Source: Erythrobacter sp. AP23 (lineage in GTDB: Bacteria > Pseudomonadota > Alphaproteobacteria > Sphingomonadales > Sphingomonadaceae). From it: a DNA stretch of 64,000 bases. The stretch lies in NCBI RefSeq assembly GCF_001542855.1, contig NZ_LNBY01000001.1, positions 682,001 to 746,000 on the forward strand, read 5' to 3'. Shown here piece after piece: positions 1-7,783 of the stretch. Position 1 is the stretch's first letter. Each line of letters begins with the position of its first letter. The notes beneath the pieces are model-generated. The model saw only the letters and a list, made by a program, of their open reading frames with translations, was not told where the DNA came from and made no database searches. A program made the translations under genes and the position numbers.

Positions 1-110
1 CATTCTTCGCCGCATTCGATGCAGGTGACGGGATCGTCCTTGTTCAGATCGTAGAAGCGGGTGCCGCAGTTCGGGCAGGTCCGCTTGGTGCCCCATTCAG
101 GTTTGACCAT
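1..110 (-). CDS. FYDLN acid domain (TIGR02300-like) protein, N-terminal part
   Basis: The first 36 residues are present; the rest lies beyond the left edge. The sequence starts MVKPEWGTKRTCPNCGTRF and continues with YDLN and a second CxxC pair, so it has two CxxC knuckles (CPNC and CIEC) typical of a small zinc-ribbon head. The FYDLN string matches the conserved family named for it, which in alphaproteobacteria continues into a long acidic tail. No biochemical role is established for the family. It is divergent from aroA, a neighbourhood commonly seen in Sphingomonadales. The start is the ATG that opens the zinc ribbon. Confidence 0.85.
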   Translation of the reverse strand, partial: MVKPEWGTKRTCPNCGTRFYDLNKDDPVTCIECGEE

Positions 111-281
111 GTGTAATCCTTAGAGTCTGCCGCCCCCGGCGTAGCGCCGCGGGGTCGTGAATTCGTAATTGTCTTGATGGGTTCCCGCTGGGCAGGAATC
201 AACAGCGCGCGCGCCTTGCCAGAACGTATGTGCGCTGTCAAAGCGCCGCATCCCTATCCATGCCATCACCGGGACGCCCGA

Positions 282-1589
282 TTGACCGCTCACCGCTTCA
301 TGCCCGCAGGACCGCTGACCGGACGCATCCGTGTACCGGGCGACAAATCGATCAGCCATCGTTCGCTCATGTTCGGCGCGCTGGCCGTGGGCCGCAGCCG
401 CATTTCGGGCCTGCTCGAGGGCGAGGACGTTCTCGCGACCGCAGCGGCCCTGCGCACCATGGGCGCGCGGATCGAGCGCGACGGTGACGACTGGGTGGTC
501 GACGGCGTGGGTGTCGGAGGATTGCTCCAGCCCGATCAGGCGCTCGATATGGGCAATTCGGGCACTTCCACCCGGCTGCTCATGGGCCTCGTCGCAAGCC
601 ACAGCATCACCGCGGCCTTTACCGGCGATGCGAGCCTGTCGAAGCGACCGATGGGCCGGGTGATCGATCCCCTTTCGACCATGGGCACAAGCTTCACCCC
701 CTCGCCCGGCGGTACGCTGCCGCTGATGATGGAAGGCATGCAACCGGCCGTGCCGATCGAATACCGCCTGCCGGTGGCGAGCGCGCAGGTAAAGAGCGCG
801 GTGCTGCTCGCCGGTCTCAACACCCCCGGCATCACCACGGTGATCGAACCGGTGCCGACGCGCGATCATACCGAGCGCATGCTGCGCGGTTTCGGTGCCG
901 AACTGACGGTCGAGGAGAACCAGGGCGAGCGCGTGATCCGCATTCATGGCCCCGCCGACCTCAAGCCTTGCGACATCACCGTGCCGGGCGACCCCTCCTC
1001 CGCCGCTTTCTTCGCGGTAGCGGCAAGCGTGGTGCCGGGCAGCGATCTCGTGATCGAGAACGTCGGGCTCAATCCCACACGCGACGGCATCTTCCGCGTG
1101 CTGGAGCTGATGGGCGCCGACATCGAGGACGTCGATGCGCGCGAAGTCGGCGGCGAGCCGGTTGCCGACCTGCGCGTGCGCCATGCGGCGCTGAAAGGCA
1201 TCGAGGTCGACCCCGGCATCGCACCGAGCATGATCGACGAATTTCCCGTCCTGTTCGTCGCCGCTGCGCTGGCCGAAGGGACGACCATCACCAGCGGGCT
1301 TGAGGAACTGCGCGTCAAGGAAAGCGACCGTCTGTCGGCCATGGCCGAGGCGCTCAGCCTCGCTGGTGCGAATGTCGAGGAGAATGACGATGGCCTGGTT
1401 ATCGAGGGGACCGGGGGTAAGCCCCTTGCCGGAGGTGGCCCCATCGCCACTCACCTCGATCACCGCATCGCCATGAGCATGGCAATCGCCGGACTGGTCA
1501 GCCGCGACGGCGTCGAAATCGACAGCATCGAACCGATCGCGACGAGTTTCCCGAATTTCACCGCCCTGCTGGACGAGGCGGCCGAGTGA
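282..1589 (+). CDS. aroA: 3-phosphoshikimate 1-carboxyvinyltransferase (EPSP synthase), class II CP4-like
   Basis: Catalyses transfer of the enolpyruvyl group of PEP to shikimate-3-phosphate, the sixth shikimate-pathway step, in the cytoplasm. The N-terminal VPGDKSISHRS substrate loop, the ASAQVKSAVLLAGLNTPGI stretch, GLEELRVKESDRL and THLDHRIAMS are all present and resemble the CP4-type class II enzyme more than E. coli AroA. Length is about 435 residues against about 455 for CP4. The PEP-site loop reads GNSGTS, with Gly at residue 94 where CP4 has Ala100. The start is uncertain: a TTG at 282 preceded by a weak GGGA puts 19 residues before the GDKS motif, in line with the family, but in-frame ATG codons at 228 and 300 are possible. 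The stop overlaps the next gene. Confidence 0.95.
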   Translation: MTAHRFMPAGPLTGRIRVPGDKSISHRSLMFGALAVGRSRISGLLEGEDVLATAAALRTMGARIERDGDDWVVDGVGVGGLLQPDQALDMGNSGTSTRLLMGLVASHSITAAFTGDASLSKRPMGRVIDPLSTMGTSFTPSPGGTLPLMMEGMQPAVPIEYRLPVASAQVKSAVLLAGLNTPGITTVIEPVPTRDHTERMLRGFGAELTVEENQGERVIRIHGPADLKPCDITVPGDPSSAAFFAVAASVVPGSDLVIENVGLNPTRDGIFRVLELMGADIEDVDAREVGGEPVADLRVRHAALKGIEVDPGIAPSMIDEFPVLFVAAALAEGTTITSGLEELRVKESDRLSAMAEALSLAGANVEENDDGLVIEGTGGKPLAGGGPIATHLDHRIAMSMAIAGLVSRDGVEIDSIEPIATSFPNFTALLDEAAE

Positions 1590-1846
1590 CCGACCAGCTC
1601 GACATCTATACGCTCATCGGCTTCGTCGGGATGGCCTGCATCATTGCCGCCTATGCCTATCTCACCTGGAAGGAAGACCCGAACCCCTTCGTCCTGCACG
1701 GCACCAATCTCACCGGCGCGGCGCTACTGACCGTCTCGCTGCTGGTGCACACCAACTGGCCCAGCCTCGTGCTCGAAGGATTCTGGGCAGCGATTGCCAT
1801 CTGGGGCTTGGCGAAAGCGGTGCGGGCGCGCAGGACGGGCGTATGA
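1586..1846 (+). CDS. Small conserved membrane protein (CBU_0592-like)
   Basis: An 86-residue protein with three hydrophobic segments, roughly residues 8-26, 38-54 and 62-76, and an Arg-rich C-terminal end (KAVRARR). The layout resembles the CBU_0592 family of small membrane proteins, for which no function is known to me. It begins with GTG overlapping the aroA stop (GTGA) and ends by overlapping the cmk ATG (ATGA), so the three genes look translationally coupled in one operon. The coupling supports it being a real gene rather than a spacer. The family assignment is by general resemblance only. Confidence 0.8.
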   Translation: MTDQLDIYTLIGFVGMACIIAAYAYLTWKEDPNPFVLHGTNLTGAALLTVSLLVHTNWPSLVLEGFWAAIAIWGLAKAVRARRTGV

Positions 1847-2463
1847 TTATCGCCGTCGACGGACCCACTGCCAGCGGGAAAGGCACGATTGCCAAGGCGC
1901 TGGCCGCGCACTTCGGCCTGCCGCATCTCGATACCGGGCTGCTCTACCGCGCGGTCGGGAGGCAGGTCTCGCTGAATGGCGGCAATCCCGACGATGCCGA
2001 GGATGCGCTAGCGGCGACGGGCTTTGCGGACAGCCTGCTGGACGATCCCCAATTGCGCGACGAGGAAACCGGCGGACTCGCCAGCCGCGTCTCGGTCCAT
2101 CAGGCCGTTCGGCAGGCGCTGTTCGAAAGGCAGCGAGCCTTTGCCACGCAGGATGGCGGAGCGATCCTCGACGGACGCGATATCGGGACCGTCATTGCGC
2201 CGGAGGCGGAGGCGAAGCTGTTCATCACGGCGAGCGTCGAAGCGCGCGCCCAGCGGCGCTTCGTCGAGATGCGCGAGCGCGGGGCCGGAGTGACCTTGCT
2301 CGAAATCCAGGACGATTTGCGCCGCCGCGACGAGCGCGATCGCAACCGTGCAGTGGCGCCGCTGATCCCTGCCGAGAACGCGATGGTGATCGACACCAGC
2401 GCGCTGGGAAAGGACGAGGCCATCGCCGCCGCGATCGAGGCTGTGACTGAAGCCGTTTCCTAA
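1843..2463 (+). CDS. cmk: Cytidylate kinase
   Basis: Phosphorylates CMP and dCMP with ATP in pyrimidine nucleotide salvage. The P-loop GPTASGKGT sits at residues 7-15, followed by the LDTGLLYRAVG substrate stretch, DGRDIGTVIAPEA in the CMP-binding core, and a lid with RRRDERDRNR. The 206 residues fit a slightly short alphaproteobacterial CMP kinase. It overlaps the stop of the small membrane gene by four bases. The aroA-cmk-rpsA order is conserved in many proteobacteria. Confidence 0.96.
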   Translation: MIIAVDGPTASGKGTIAKALAAHFGLPHLDTGLLYRAVGRQVSLNGGNPDDAEDALAATGFADSLLDDPQLRDEETGGLASRVSVHQAVRQALFERQRAFATQDGGAILDGRDIGTVIAPEAEAKLFITASVEARAQRRFVEMRERGAGVTLLEIQDDLRRRDERDRNRAVAPLIPAENAMVIDTSALGKDEAIAAAIEAVTEAVS

Positions 2464-2501
2464 GCTGCCTCTCCCGCCCTTGCCATACTTCGCCCATATC
2501 C

Positions 2502-2525
2502 ATATCATGTTATATATCACGCTAT
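2502..2525. promoter_or_regulatory. AT-rich imperfect dyad before the MarR-GNAT gene
   Basis: A markedly AT-rich patch in GC-rich surroundings, containing ATCATGTTATATATCAC directly before the coding start. Imperfect dyads of this sort next to a MarR gene are often its own operator. The symmetry is weak, so autoregulation is only a suggestion. Confidence 0.3.
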
Positions 2526-3483
2526 GGAGATTCGCATGGTCGATGTCGTTGCCCAGATGGGCCCCGCCTTTCTCGGCAGCCGCCTCAAGCGGCTTGGCGA
2601 GCGCATGCAGGCAGGCGCGGCGAGCGTCCTGACGGATGCGGGTATCCCGCTGCAACCCGGCCATATGGCGGCGATGGCGGCGCTGAGGACGGGACCGAAG
2701 ACGGTCGGCCAGCTCGCCGAAGCCAGCGGGACCAGCCAGCCGGGCATGACGCGCACGATCGGGCACCTGAAGAAGCTCGGCCTTGCCACGGACGAAGCCT
2801 GCGCGGACCAGCGCAGCCGCATGATCTCGCTTACCGAGCAAGGCGAGCGCATGGCGCAGACCATCGCGAGCGACGTATGGCCCAAGGTAGGCGCCGCCGC
2901 GGAGCAAATCCTCGCCCGCGTCGATGGCGACTTCCTTCGCCAGCTGGCGATTATCGAAGAGGCGCTTGCCGAGGCCTCCATCGCCGAACGCGCCGCCCGT
3001 ACCGTTCCGCAACCCCTCTCCCTGCGCGAATACGATCGCTCGCTCGCTCACGAATTCTTCGACATCAACCGTGAATGGATCGAGGACATGTTCGCGATGG
3101 AAGAGGCCGACCGCGAGATCCTCGAACACCCGCAGGAGCGGATCATCGATGCAGGCGGCGATATCCTGTTCGTCGAAGCTGCAGGGCTCGGCATCGTCGG
3201 CACCTGCGCGCTGCTCAAGACGGGTCCGGGCGCCTTCGAACTCACCAAGATGGGCGTGCGCGAAAGCGCGCGCGGGCTGAAAGCGGGCGAATTCCTGCTC
3301 GCCGCGACAATCGAGCGCGCGCGCGAACTCGGTGCCGAGACGCTCTACCTCCTCACCAACAGCAAGTGCGCCCCGGCCATCCATCTGTACGAGAAGCTCG
3401 GCTTCGAACACGATCGGGCAGTGATGGAGCGCTATGCCGCGCGCTACGATCGTTGCGATGTCGCAATGCTCTACACAGGATGA
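2524..3483 (+). CDS. MarR-type HTH regulator fused to a GNAT N-acetyltransferase
   Basis: The 319-residue product has two parts. Residues about 15-150 form a MarR-like winged helix, with a recognition region around TVGQLAEASGTSQPGMTRTIGHL and wing residues DQRSRM. Residues about 160-319 are a GNAT acetyltransferase fold ending in the usual ASxxAIxLYEKLGFE pattern (here NSKCAPAIHLYEKLGFEHD). Such fusions are annotated in several bacterial groups, but the acetyl acceptor is generally unknown. An alternative start is the ATG at 2536 (MVDVV). It stands alone between cmk and rpsA, and an AT-rich dyad lies immediately upstream. Confidence 0.88.
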   Translation: MEIRMVDVVAQMGPAFLGSRLKRLGERMQAGAASVLTDAGIPLQPGHMAAMAALRTGPKTVGQLAEASGTSQPGMTRTIGHLKKLGLATDEACADQRSRMISLTEQGERMAQTIASDVWPKVGAAAEQILARVDGDFLRQLAIIEEALAEASIAERAARTVPQPLSLREYDRSLAHEFFDINREWIEDMFAMEEADREILEHPQERIIDAGGDILFVEAAGLGIVGTCALLKTGPGAFELTKMGVRESARGLKAGEFLLAATIERARELGAETLYLLTNSKCAPAIHLYEKLGFEHDRAVMERYAARYDRCDVAMLYTG

Positions 3484-3869
3484 CCGCATCGCGGGGATGG
3501 CCGCTTTCCTACAGGGAGCCTGCGCTGGCATGACCTGCCCGATGCCCTCGCCCGACCTCGAAACCCTCCCAATCCCCCCGTTTTCCGTCCCCGAACCGGC
3601 GGCGACGGTTTTCGCCTTGGACGGTGTAACATGCGGTCCATGTCTCCGGACGACGCTCCCGCAATTCACTTGCCTTTCGTGCCCGTTTCGCCTAGGCGCG
3701 CGCCCGTTCTCGCAATCTCTGGATTGAGTGGACCCGTGCGACGGCATCCGGCCCCGCGCGGCATCGGCCCTCTTGCCCCGTACGGCCCGTGCAATGGTGC
3801 GCAGGCAGACGGGTAAAGACCCCGGGAAAACCGGTGGCCGGTAGCAAAACGAACGTTAGGACTACACAC
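3484..3869 (+). other. Long leader/intergenic region before rpsA
   Basis: A 386-base stretch without a convincing gene. It contains a 30-base conserved element near its first third and about 220 bases between that element and the rpsA ATG, which would be a long 5' leader if transcription begins at the element. In E. coli S1 represses its own translation through the leader, so a long leader is plausible here. A Shine-Dalgarno-like TTAGGA lies 8 bases before the rpsA start. Open frames across it lack family features. Confidence 0.5.
3611..3646 (+). promoter_or_regulatory. Conserved element upstream of rpsA (copy A)
   Basis: Contains TTGGAC, then GTGTAACA, then CGGTCCATGTCTC. TGGAC and GTCCA form a dyad separated by 13 bases. 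A second copy with 27 of 30 bases identical lies before trpA. TTGGAC could be a -35 box, but the sequence 17 bases on (ATGTCT) is a poor -10, so a protein-binding site or a non-canonical promoter is as likely. Confidence 0.5.
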
Positions 3870-5573
3870 ATGGCAACTGCAGCCAATCCCACTCGCGACG
3901 ATTTCGCGAAAATGCTCGACGAGCAGCTCGGCGGCGCAGATGACGGCGGCTTCGAAGGCCGCGTCGTCAAGGGCACCGTCACCGCCATTGAAAACGGCAT
4001 GGCGCACATCGATGTCGGCCTGAAAAGCGAAGGCCGCGTCGACCTCAAGGAATTCCAGCGCTCCGAAAGCGAAACCGCGCCCGGCGTCGGTGACGAAGTC
4101 GAAGTCTATGTCGACCGCGTCGAAAATGCCGAAGGCGAAGCGATGCTCAGCCGCGACCGCGCCCGCCGCGAAGCCGCCTGGGACAAGCTCGAAAGCGAAT
4201 TCGGCGAAGGCAAGCGCGTCGAAGGCCGCATCTTCGGCCGCGTCAAGGGCGGCTTCACCGTAGACCTCGACGGCGCCGTGGCCTTCCTGCCCGGCAGCCA
4301 GGTCGACATCCGCCCCGTGCGCGACGTGACCCCGCTGATGGACATGGCTCAGCCGTTCCAGATCCTCAAGATGGACCGCCGCCGCGGTAACATCGTCGTC
4401 TCGCGCCGTGCGGTCCTCGAAGAAACCCGCGCCGAACAGCGCAGCGAACTGATCGACAAGCTGGCCGAAGGTCAGGTGATCGACGGCGTCGTGAAGAACA
4501 TCACCGATTATGGTGCCTTCGTCGATCTCGGCGGTATCGACGGCCTGCTCCACGTCACCGACATGAGCTACAAGCGCGTCAACCACCCCAGCGAAATGAT
4601 CGAAATCGGCGCGACCGTGACCGTCCAGATCATCCGCATCAACGAAGAAACGCAGCGCATCAGCCTCGGCATGAAGCAGCTGGAATCGGATCCGTGGGAC
4701 GGCGTTTCGGCCAAGTACCCGGTCGGCATGAAGCTGACTGGCACCGTGACCAACATCACCGAATACGGCGCATTCGTCGAAATCGAACCGGGCATCGAAG
4801 GCCTGGTCCACGTTTCGGAAATGAGCTGGACCAAGAAGAACGTCCACCCGGGCAAGATCGTCTCGACCTCGCAGGAAGTCGAAGTCATGGTCCTCGAGGT
4901 CGACAGCGAAAAGCGTCGCATCAGCCTCGGCCTCAAGCAGGCCCAGCGCAACCCGTGGGAAGAGTTCGCCGAGAAGCACCCGGTCGGCTCGAAGGTCGAA
5001 GGCGAAGTCAAGAACGCCACCGAATTCGGCCTCTTCATCGGCCTCGATGGCGACGTCGACGGCATGGTCCACATGTCGGACATCGCCTGGGGCATCTCGG
5101 GTGAAGACGCGCTGGCGCTGCACCGCAAGGGCGAGCAGGTCGAAGCCGTCGTTCTCGACGTCGACACCGACAAGGAGCGCATCAGCCTCGGCATGAAGCA
5201 GCTCGAAAAGGGCGCGCCGACCGAAGCAGGCGCTTCGGGCTCGCTGCGCAGGGGCGAAACCGTCACCGTCACCGTTCTCGAAGTCCGCGATGGCGGCCTC
5301 GAAGTGCAGGTTGGCGAAGACGGCGCGACCGGCTTCATCAAGCGCAGCGACCTCGGGCGCGACCGCGACGAACAGCGCCCCGACCGCTTCCAGGTCGGCG
5401 GCAAGGTCGACGCGATGGTCACCGGCTTCGATCGCTCGAAGAAGCCGAACTTCTCGATCAAGGCGCGTCAGATCGCCGAAGAGAAGGAAGCGGTTGCGCA
5501 GTTCGGTTCGTCGGATTCGGGCGCATCGCTCGGCGATATCCTCGGCGAAGCGCTGAAGAAGAAGGAAGACTGA
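3870..5573 (+). CDS. rpsA: 30S ribosomal protein S1
   Basis: Binds mRNA on the 30S subunit and helps initiation on structured or weak leaders. The 567 residues hold six S1 OB-fold repeats, recognisable by recurring G-x-V-x-x-I-x-x-[YF]-G-A-F-V, H-V-S-x-M-S and R-I-S-L-G-[ML]-K-Q strings. The first two repeats are divergent, as usual, because they dock on the ribosome. The start (MATAANPTRDDF) is chosen because TTAGGA lies 8 bases upstream and because the resulting length matches other alphaproteobacterial S1 proteins. A longer in-frame extension upstream lacks family character. Confidence 0.98.
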   Translation: MATAANPTRDDFAKMLDEQLGGADDGGFEGRVVKGTVTAIENGMAHIDVGLKSEGRVDLKEFQRSESETAPGVGDEVEVYVDRVENAEGEAMLSRDRARREAAWDKLESEFGEGKRVEGRIFGRVKGGFTVDLDGAVAFLPGSQVDIRPVRDVTPLMDMAQPFQILKMDRRRGNIVVSRRAVLEETRAEQRSELIDKLAEGQVIDGVVKNITDYGAFVDLGGIDGLLHVTDMSYKRVNHPSEMIEIGATVTVQIIRINEETQRISLGMKQLESDPWDGVSAKYPVGMKLTGTVTNITEYGAFVEIEPGIEGLVHVSEMSWTKKNVHPGKIVSTSQEVEVMVLEVDSEKRRISLGLKQAQRNPWEEFAEKHPVGSKVEGEVKNATEFGLFIGLDGDVDGMVHMSDIAWGISGEDALALHRKGEQVEAVVLDVDTDKERISLGMKQLEKGAPTEAGASGSLRRGETVTVTVLEVRDGGLEVQVGEDGATGFIKRSDLGRDRDEQRPDRFQVGGKVDAMVTGFDRSKKPNFSIKARQIAEEKEAVAQFGSSDSGASLGDILGEALKKKED

Positions 5574-5613
5574 CGGTAACAGGTTGGCGCCTGCGAAGCG
5601 GGCGCTTACCGCA

Positions 5614-5645
5614 CCGTCATCTCCGCGCAGGCGGGGATCCAGACG
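5614..5645. repeat. Intergenic palindromic repeat, copy 1
   Basis: Contains the near-palindrome ATCTCCGCGCAGGCGGGGAT flanked by GTC and CCAGA. It belongs to the same family as the two copies between trpA and accD. Such short palindromes are common between genes in Sphingomonadales. Confidence 0.65.
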
Positions 5646-5652
5646 ACAAAGG

Positions 5653-5688
5653 AAGGCCCGCTTGCCAGTCCGGCAGGCGGGCCTTTCC
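5653..5688 (+). terminator. Rho-independent-like terminator after rpsA
   Basis: A 14-bp stem (AAGGCCCGCTTGCC pairing with GGCAGGCGGGCCTT, one G-T wobble) with a 5-base loop, followed by an interrupted T-rich run. It lies about 80 bases after the rpsA stop and just before gloB. Confidence 0.7.
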
Positions 5689-5719
5689 CTTTGGCGCGGC
5701 AGCGCTTACCTTGCCCGCC

Positions 5720-6475
5720 ATGCTCGAAGTCCACCAGTTCCCCTGCCTGTCCGACAATTACGGATTCCTCCTCCACGATCCCGATAGCGGCGAGACTGCG
5801 GCGATCGATACGCCCGATGGCGCGGAGTACCTCAAGCAGGCCGAGGCCAAGGGCTGGGAAATCACGCAGATCTGGAACACCCATTGGCACCCCGATCACG
5901 CGGGCGGAAACAAGGCCATCACCGAGGCAACCGGTGCCAAGGTGATTGCGCCCAGGGAAGTCGAGAAGCTCAGCCCGATCGACCGCGTCGTAGGTAATGG
6001 CGACAGCGTGGCGCTGGGCGACTGGCAGGCGCGCGTGATCGACGTGTCGGGCCACACCAACGGCCATATCGCCTATCACATCGCCGATGCCGATATGGCC
6101 TTCGTGGGCGACAGCGTCTTCGCGCTGGGATGCGGCCGGATGTTCGAAGGCCAGCCGGAGCAGTTCTGGAACAGCCTCGACCGTATTCGCCAGCTGCCCG
6201 ACAACACGCTGCTCTATTGCGCGCATGAATATACGCAGGCGAATGCGAAATTCGCGCTTCATGCCGACCCCGACAATGCCGAATTGCGCCTCTATGCCGC
6301 ACGGATCGACGAGAAGCGCGCCAAGGGCGAGCCGACGGTCCCGACGGTTCTCTCCCGCGAACTTGCAACCAATCCCTTCCTGCGGGCCGACGATGCCGAT
6401 CTGCGCGATCGCTGGGGCGGCAACAGCCCTGCCGAAACCTTCGCCGCATTGCGCACCGCCAAGGACCATTTCTGA
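5720..6475 (+). CDS. gloB: Hydroxyacylglutathione hydrolase (glyoxalase II)
   Basis: Hydrolyses S-D-lactoylglutathione to D-lactate and glutathione, the second step of methylglyoxal detoxification. The metallo-beta-lactamase motif THWHPDH is at residues 54-60, with further metal ligands in GHTNGHIAYH, VGDSVFALGCGR and CAHEYTQAN. The C-terminal substrate domain ends in the typical NPFLRADDADLR and FAALRTAKDHF. The 251 residues match the family. The ATG is preferred over a TTG three codons upstream. Confidence 0.95.
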   Translation: MLEVHQFPCLSDNYGFLLHDPDSGETAAIDTPDGAEYLKQAEAKGWEITQIWNTHWHPDHAGGNKAITEATGAKVIAPREVEKLSPIDRVVGNGDSVALGDWQARVIDVSGHTNGHIAYHIADADMAFVGDSVFALGCGRMFEGQPEQFWNSLDRIRQLPDNTLLYCAHEYTQANAKFALHADPDNAELRLYAARIDEKRAKGEPTVPTVLSRELATNPFLRADDADLRDRWGGNSPAETFAALRTAKDHF

Positions 6476-6477
6476 AC

Positions 6478-6663
6478 ATGTTCTGGATGTTGATACTACT
6501 TGGCGCAGCCCTTTATTGTTTTGCTCGGGCTTTTGCCGACATTCGACAGCGAAAATACACTTGGGGGGCGGTAGGGATCGTAGCCGGGATGGCTGTGCTA
6601 TTTGCTCCCCCTGATTCCCAGTCACATACGGTAACTATTGATCTGCCGGCCCAGCAGCAATGA
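6478..6663 (+). CDS. Small membrane protein of unknown function
   Basis: A 61-residue product with two hydrophobic segments, about residues 2-18 and 28-43, separated by a basic loop (ADIRQRKYTW). It starts two bases after gloB and its TGA overlaps the next gene's ATG (ATGA), so it sits in a coupled position. Its base composition is lower in GC than its neighbours. I do not recognise a family. The gene call rests on coupling and on membrane-protein character. Confidence 0.6.
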   Translation: MFWMLILLGAALYCFARAFADIRQRKYTWGAVGIVAGMAVLFAPPDSQSHTVTIDLPAQQQ

Positions 6664-7625
6664 AAGCCGTTTTTGTCAGCAAGCTGTCGCCCGACCTTTC
6701 GGGTGTCGAGCTGGCCGAGCTCGAGCAGCCGGAAGGCGAGGTGCTGGTGCGCGTTCGCGCCGCCTCGCTCAACTATCCCGACCTGCTGATGACTCGAGGG
6801 GAGTACCAGTTCAAACCCGAGCCGCCCTTCGTCTCGGGACTCGAGATGGCGGGCGAAGTGGTCGAAGCCCCTGCGGATAGCGGCTTCGTGTCCGGCGACA
6901 GGGTACGCGGCGGGGCCAAGACCGGCGCTTTTGCCGACTATGTCGCCCTGCCCGCCGCCTCGCTGCGCAAAATGCCCGAGAATCTCGATTTCGCCACGGC
7001 AGCGGCCATGGGCGCCGCCTATCATACCGCCTATGTCGCGCTGGTAGAGATCGGCGGGCTGAAGGCGGGGCAGACGATTCTGGTCCACGGCGCGAGCGGC
7101 GGCGTGGGGCTTGCCGCCTGCGATCTTGCGCGTGCTCTCGGAGCGACAGTCATCGCGGCGACGCATCGCGAAGACAAGATCGAGCCATTGCGCAGGATCG
7201 CCAGGCCCGATGCCGTCATACTCAACACCGGCCGGTTTCGCGAAGACGTCTCGGAATTGACCGACGGGAAATTGTGCGACCTCGTCTACGATCCCATCGG
7301 CGGCGACGTATTCGACGAGAGCACGCGCTGCGTGGCCTTCGGCGGCAAGCTGCTGGTAATCGGCTTCGTATCGGGTCGCATCCCGGAGATCGCGGTCAAC
7401 ATCCCGCTGATCAAGGGCTTCTCGGTCGTCGGTGTGCGGGCGGGCGAATATGCGCGGCGCTTTCCCGATCGAGGTGCGCGGATCGCCGAGGCAATCGATC
7501 GGCTGGCTGCGGAGAGGCGCATCAGGCCCCATGTCGACCGCACCCTTCCCCTCACCGACTGGCGAGAGGCTTTCGAGGCCATGCAGCGCGGCGAGATCGT
7601 CGGGAAGATCGTGCTTGAACCGTGA
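6660..7625 (+). CDS. NADPH:quinone oxidoreductase-like MDR family enzyme
   Basis: A medium-chain dehydrogenase/reductase without the structural zinc cysteines. The nucleotide-binding motif HGASGGVGLAACDLARALG lies near residues 141-160, and NYPDLLMTRGEYQ with PFVSGLEMAG in the N-terminal domain are typical of quinone reductase/zeta-crystallin-like enzymes. It probably uses NADPH to reduce quinones or enals; the substrate is not evident. The 321 residues are the usual length. It may be the last gene of the gloB unit. Confidence 0.88.
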   Translation: MKAVFVSKLSPDLSGVELAELEQPEGEVLVRVRAASLNYPDLLMTRGEYQFKPEPPFVSGLEMAGEVVEAPADSGFVSGDRVRGGAKTGAFADYVALPAASLRKMPENLDFATAAAMGAAYHTAYVALVEIGGLKAGQTILVHGASGGVGLAACDLARALGATVIAATHREDKIEPLRRIARPDAVILNTGRFREDVSELTDGKLCDLVYDPIGGDVFDESTRCVAFGGKLLVIGFVSGRIPEIAVNIPLIKGFSVVGVRAGEYARRFPDRGARIAEAIDRLAAERRIRPHVDRTLPLTDWREAFEAMQRGEIVGKIVLEP

Positions 7626-7690
7626 TCTCCTGCGGAAGCAGAGCTGGCCGACGGCCAACGCAGAGGTCTCGGGAGGGTTGGCGCGTCATT

Positions 7691-7715
7691 GCCTGAGGTC
7701 CCGGCCTTCGCTGGG
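7691..7715. repeat. Short intergenic palindrome
   Basis: Contains GGTCCCGGCCTTCGCTGGGAC, an imperfect palindrome of a type often scattered between genes in this group. It lies between the convergent quinone reductase and atpF genes. Confidence 0.4.
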
Positions 7716-7728
7716 ACTTGCGACATAC

Positions 7729-7756
7729 GAAAAGGGCGGCCCCGCAGGACCGCCCT
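7729..7756 (-). terminator. Terminator of the ATP synthase F0 operon
   Basis: A 7-bp perfect stem (AGGGCGG with CCGCCCT) and 10-base loop. Read on the minus strand it is followed by TTTT, which fits termination downstream of atpF, whose stop lies about 30 bases away. Confidence 0.75.
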
Positions 7757-7783
7757 CTCGAAGGTTCTTCGATCAAGGGTCGC

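Noticed and set aside
2008-3747. Long minus-strand open frame of 579 codons across cmk and the MarR-GNAT gene
   Set aside because: It is antisense to two well-supported genes and has His/Arg/Gly-rich composition typical of shadow frames in high-GC DNA.
3666-5123. Minus-strand open frame opposite rpsA
   Set aside because: Asp/Ala/Phe-rich periodic translation is a mirror of S1 repeats and not a protein of its own.
7626-7783. CRISPR-like or multi-copy repeat between the quinone reductase and atpF
   Set aside because: Only one palindrome and one terminator are present; no regular repeat-spacer pattern exists here or elsewhere in the window.
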